Shown here piece after piece: positions 19,634-20,635 of a stretch of 20,635 nt of DNA. The stretch comes from Saccoglossus kowalevskii. Its lineage: Eukaryota > Hemichordata > Enteropneusta > Harrimaniidae. Under the pieces are notes generated by a model. That model did not search any database. It had not been told where the DNA came from and saw nothing but the letters and a program-made list of their open reading frames with translations. Location of the stretch: positions 18,844-39,478 of the forward strand of contig NW_003110008.1 of assembly GCF_000003605.2 (NCBI RefSeq). The letters run 5' to 3'. Numbering within the stretch: position 1 is the stretch's first letter; every line of letters begins with the position of its first letter. The position numbers and the translations under genes are program-made.

Positions 19634-19709
19634 ATAGAAATTATGTATCAGGGTGTAATGTGCGTATGAGACAATGTATTTTATATCAACTTAGTCTCAC
19701 ATACACATT
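19634..19709. repeat. Outlying copy of the 60-bp repeat with inverted partner
   Basis: Positions 19634-19686 align with the 60-bp unit of the right-hand array over about 53 bases with few changes (shared TCAGGGTGTAATGTG, TATGAGACAATGTA), some 540 bases left of that array. Immediately right, GTCTCACATACACATT (19694-19709) is an imperfect reverse complement of AATGTGCGTATGAGAC (19657-19672), giving a stem-loop. Confidence 0.75.
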
Positions 19710-19728
19710 CACATACGCCAATCAGAAT

Positions 19729-19746
19729 GTGATCTCAGTAGATCAC
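19729..19746. repeat. Perfect inverted repeat, 7-bp arms
   Basis: GTGATCT and AGATCAC separated by CAGT. A small hairpin of unknown meaning. Confidence 0.6.
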
Positions 19747-19874
19747 AAACATCTTTTGTTATTCAAATAACAGCACACCTGGTAGATTCCAATTGTCCTT
19801 CTAAAGTTATAAACATCATTTCTTATGTCAATCACAAGCACACCTGGTAGATTCCAGATGTCCTTCCAAAGTTG
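19747..19874. repeat. 64-bp tandem duplication
   Basis: Two adjacent 64-bp copies beginning AAACATC and sharing GCACACCTGGTAGATTCCA. A partial third copy begins at 19875 (AAAACAAG, then GTCAATCACC). Copies differ at around a dozen or more positions, so the event is not recent. Confidence 0.85.
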
Positions 19875-20225
19875 AAAACAAGTATGACCTGTCAATCACC
19901 TTTATGACAGTTATCACACGTGCACCGTTTCTTTGTATGATTCCATGCACACTTCTATTTGCAGGTTTTGAGGTAATATGATAAAAACATAGAATAAAGG
20001 ATGCTGACACGTGGTATAAAATTGATATACGAGAATATCGCCGCTATAACAAATCATGGAACGAGGCAAGGTCACGAGGAACTCCTGGGATATTCTGTAA
20101 TGTCGTAGTTTCTTTCTTCATTGCGTTCCTTGTAAACTCGACGAACATAGACCAATTAGACCAGGGATTCTTAATAAACAGATTAGCTCCTGTTTGATTC
20201 AACATACAAAAAGTTACAATGTCAT
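19875..20225. other. Gene-free stretch between repeats
   Basis: Contains CACGTG at 19917 and 20008. No gene or further repeat is recognised. Confidence 0.5.
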
Positions 20226-20635
20226 TAGGGGTTAAATGTGCTTTTATGTGTTATTTATACAATGAACATTATATGTTATATATAGAACACATGAATCAGG
20301 GTGTCATGTGTGTATGAGACAATGTACATTATATGTTATATATAGAACATATGAATCAGGGTGTAATGTGTGTATCAGACAATGTACATTATATGTTATA
20401 TATAGAACATATAAATCAGGGTGTAATGTGTGTATGAGACAATGTACATTATATGTTATATATGGAACATATGAATCAAGGGGTAATGTGTGTATGAGAC
20501 AATGTACATTATATGTTATAGATAGAACACATGATTCAGGGTGTAATGTGTGCATGAGACAATGTACATTATATGTTATATATAGAACATATGAATCAGG
20601 GTGTAATGTGTGTATGAGACAATGTACATTATATG
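20226..20635. repeat. 60-bp minisatellite running off the right edge
   Basis: About six to seven head-to-tail 60-bp units containing ACATTATATGTTATA and TCAGGGTGTAATGTGTG. The first copy (20226-20285) is diverged; later ones differ at only a few positions. Most units carry CATATG. The array is cut by the end of the window, so its true length is unknown. An 83-codon minus frame (20-residue period) is a by-product of the stop-free unit. Confidence 0.95.

Noticed and set aside
20304-20555. 83-codon minus-strand frame
   Set aside because: A 20-residue periodic translation of the 60-bp array.
1-20635. tRNA or other structured RNA genes
   Set aside because: No paired A-box and B-box or cloverleaf was found by eye. 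The few GGTTC-like words lack the rest of the motif. A covariance-model scan would be decisive.

Overview
The window looks like a piece of an invertebrate animal genome. It is AT-rich, almost entirely non-coding, has eukaryotic splice and poly(A) signals, and is loaded with minisatellite arrays. The only gene that can be named is a neuronal basic helix-loop-helix factor of the NHLH (HEN/NSCL) family. That family is restricted to animals, and the carboxy end here matches the vertebrate proteins almost residue for residue. The sequence alone does not settle the phylum.

Layout: a degenerate 22-bp minisatellite (25-1279); a gene-free stretch with small AT-rich repeats (1280-3068); a perfectly homogeneous 26-bp array (3069-3491); more gene-free DNA with two stem-loops. 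The NHLH gene follows. Its whole coding sequence lies in one exon (CDS 8409-8738), preceded by a good splice acceptor at 8361-8362 and followed by a poly(A) signal at 8938. A possible TATA promoter and non-coding first exon, with a donor at 4693, would give an intron of about 3.7 kb, but that part is speculative. Downstream come a 54-bp array of 15 units (10021-10830), about 3 kb without a recognisable gene, a (TCG)n run beside four 24-bp units carrying the octamer ATGCAAAT, a decayed 38-46-bp repeat, a two-length 30/32-bp array (14932-15500), several short duplications, and a 60-bp array that runs off the right edge.

A second gene may begin near the right end. An NRF1-like and E2F-like promoter (19038-19050) is followed at 19071 by an ATG in good context, 15 codons, and a consensus 5' splice site at 19117. 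I do not recognise the protein, and its later exons were not found.

No multi-gene system is visible. The items most worth checking are the candidate first exon at 19071, a strong excess of the palindrome CACGTG (15 copies, 13 of them downstream of NHLH), and the internal structure of the arrays: an alternating dimer in the 54-bp array, linked length and base variants in the 30/32-bp array, and four octamers in register. The long open frames inside the arrays are by-products of stop-free repeat units, not proteins.
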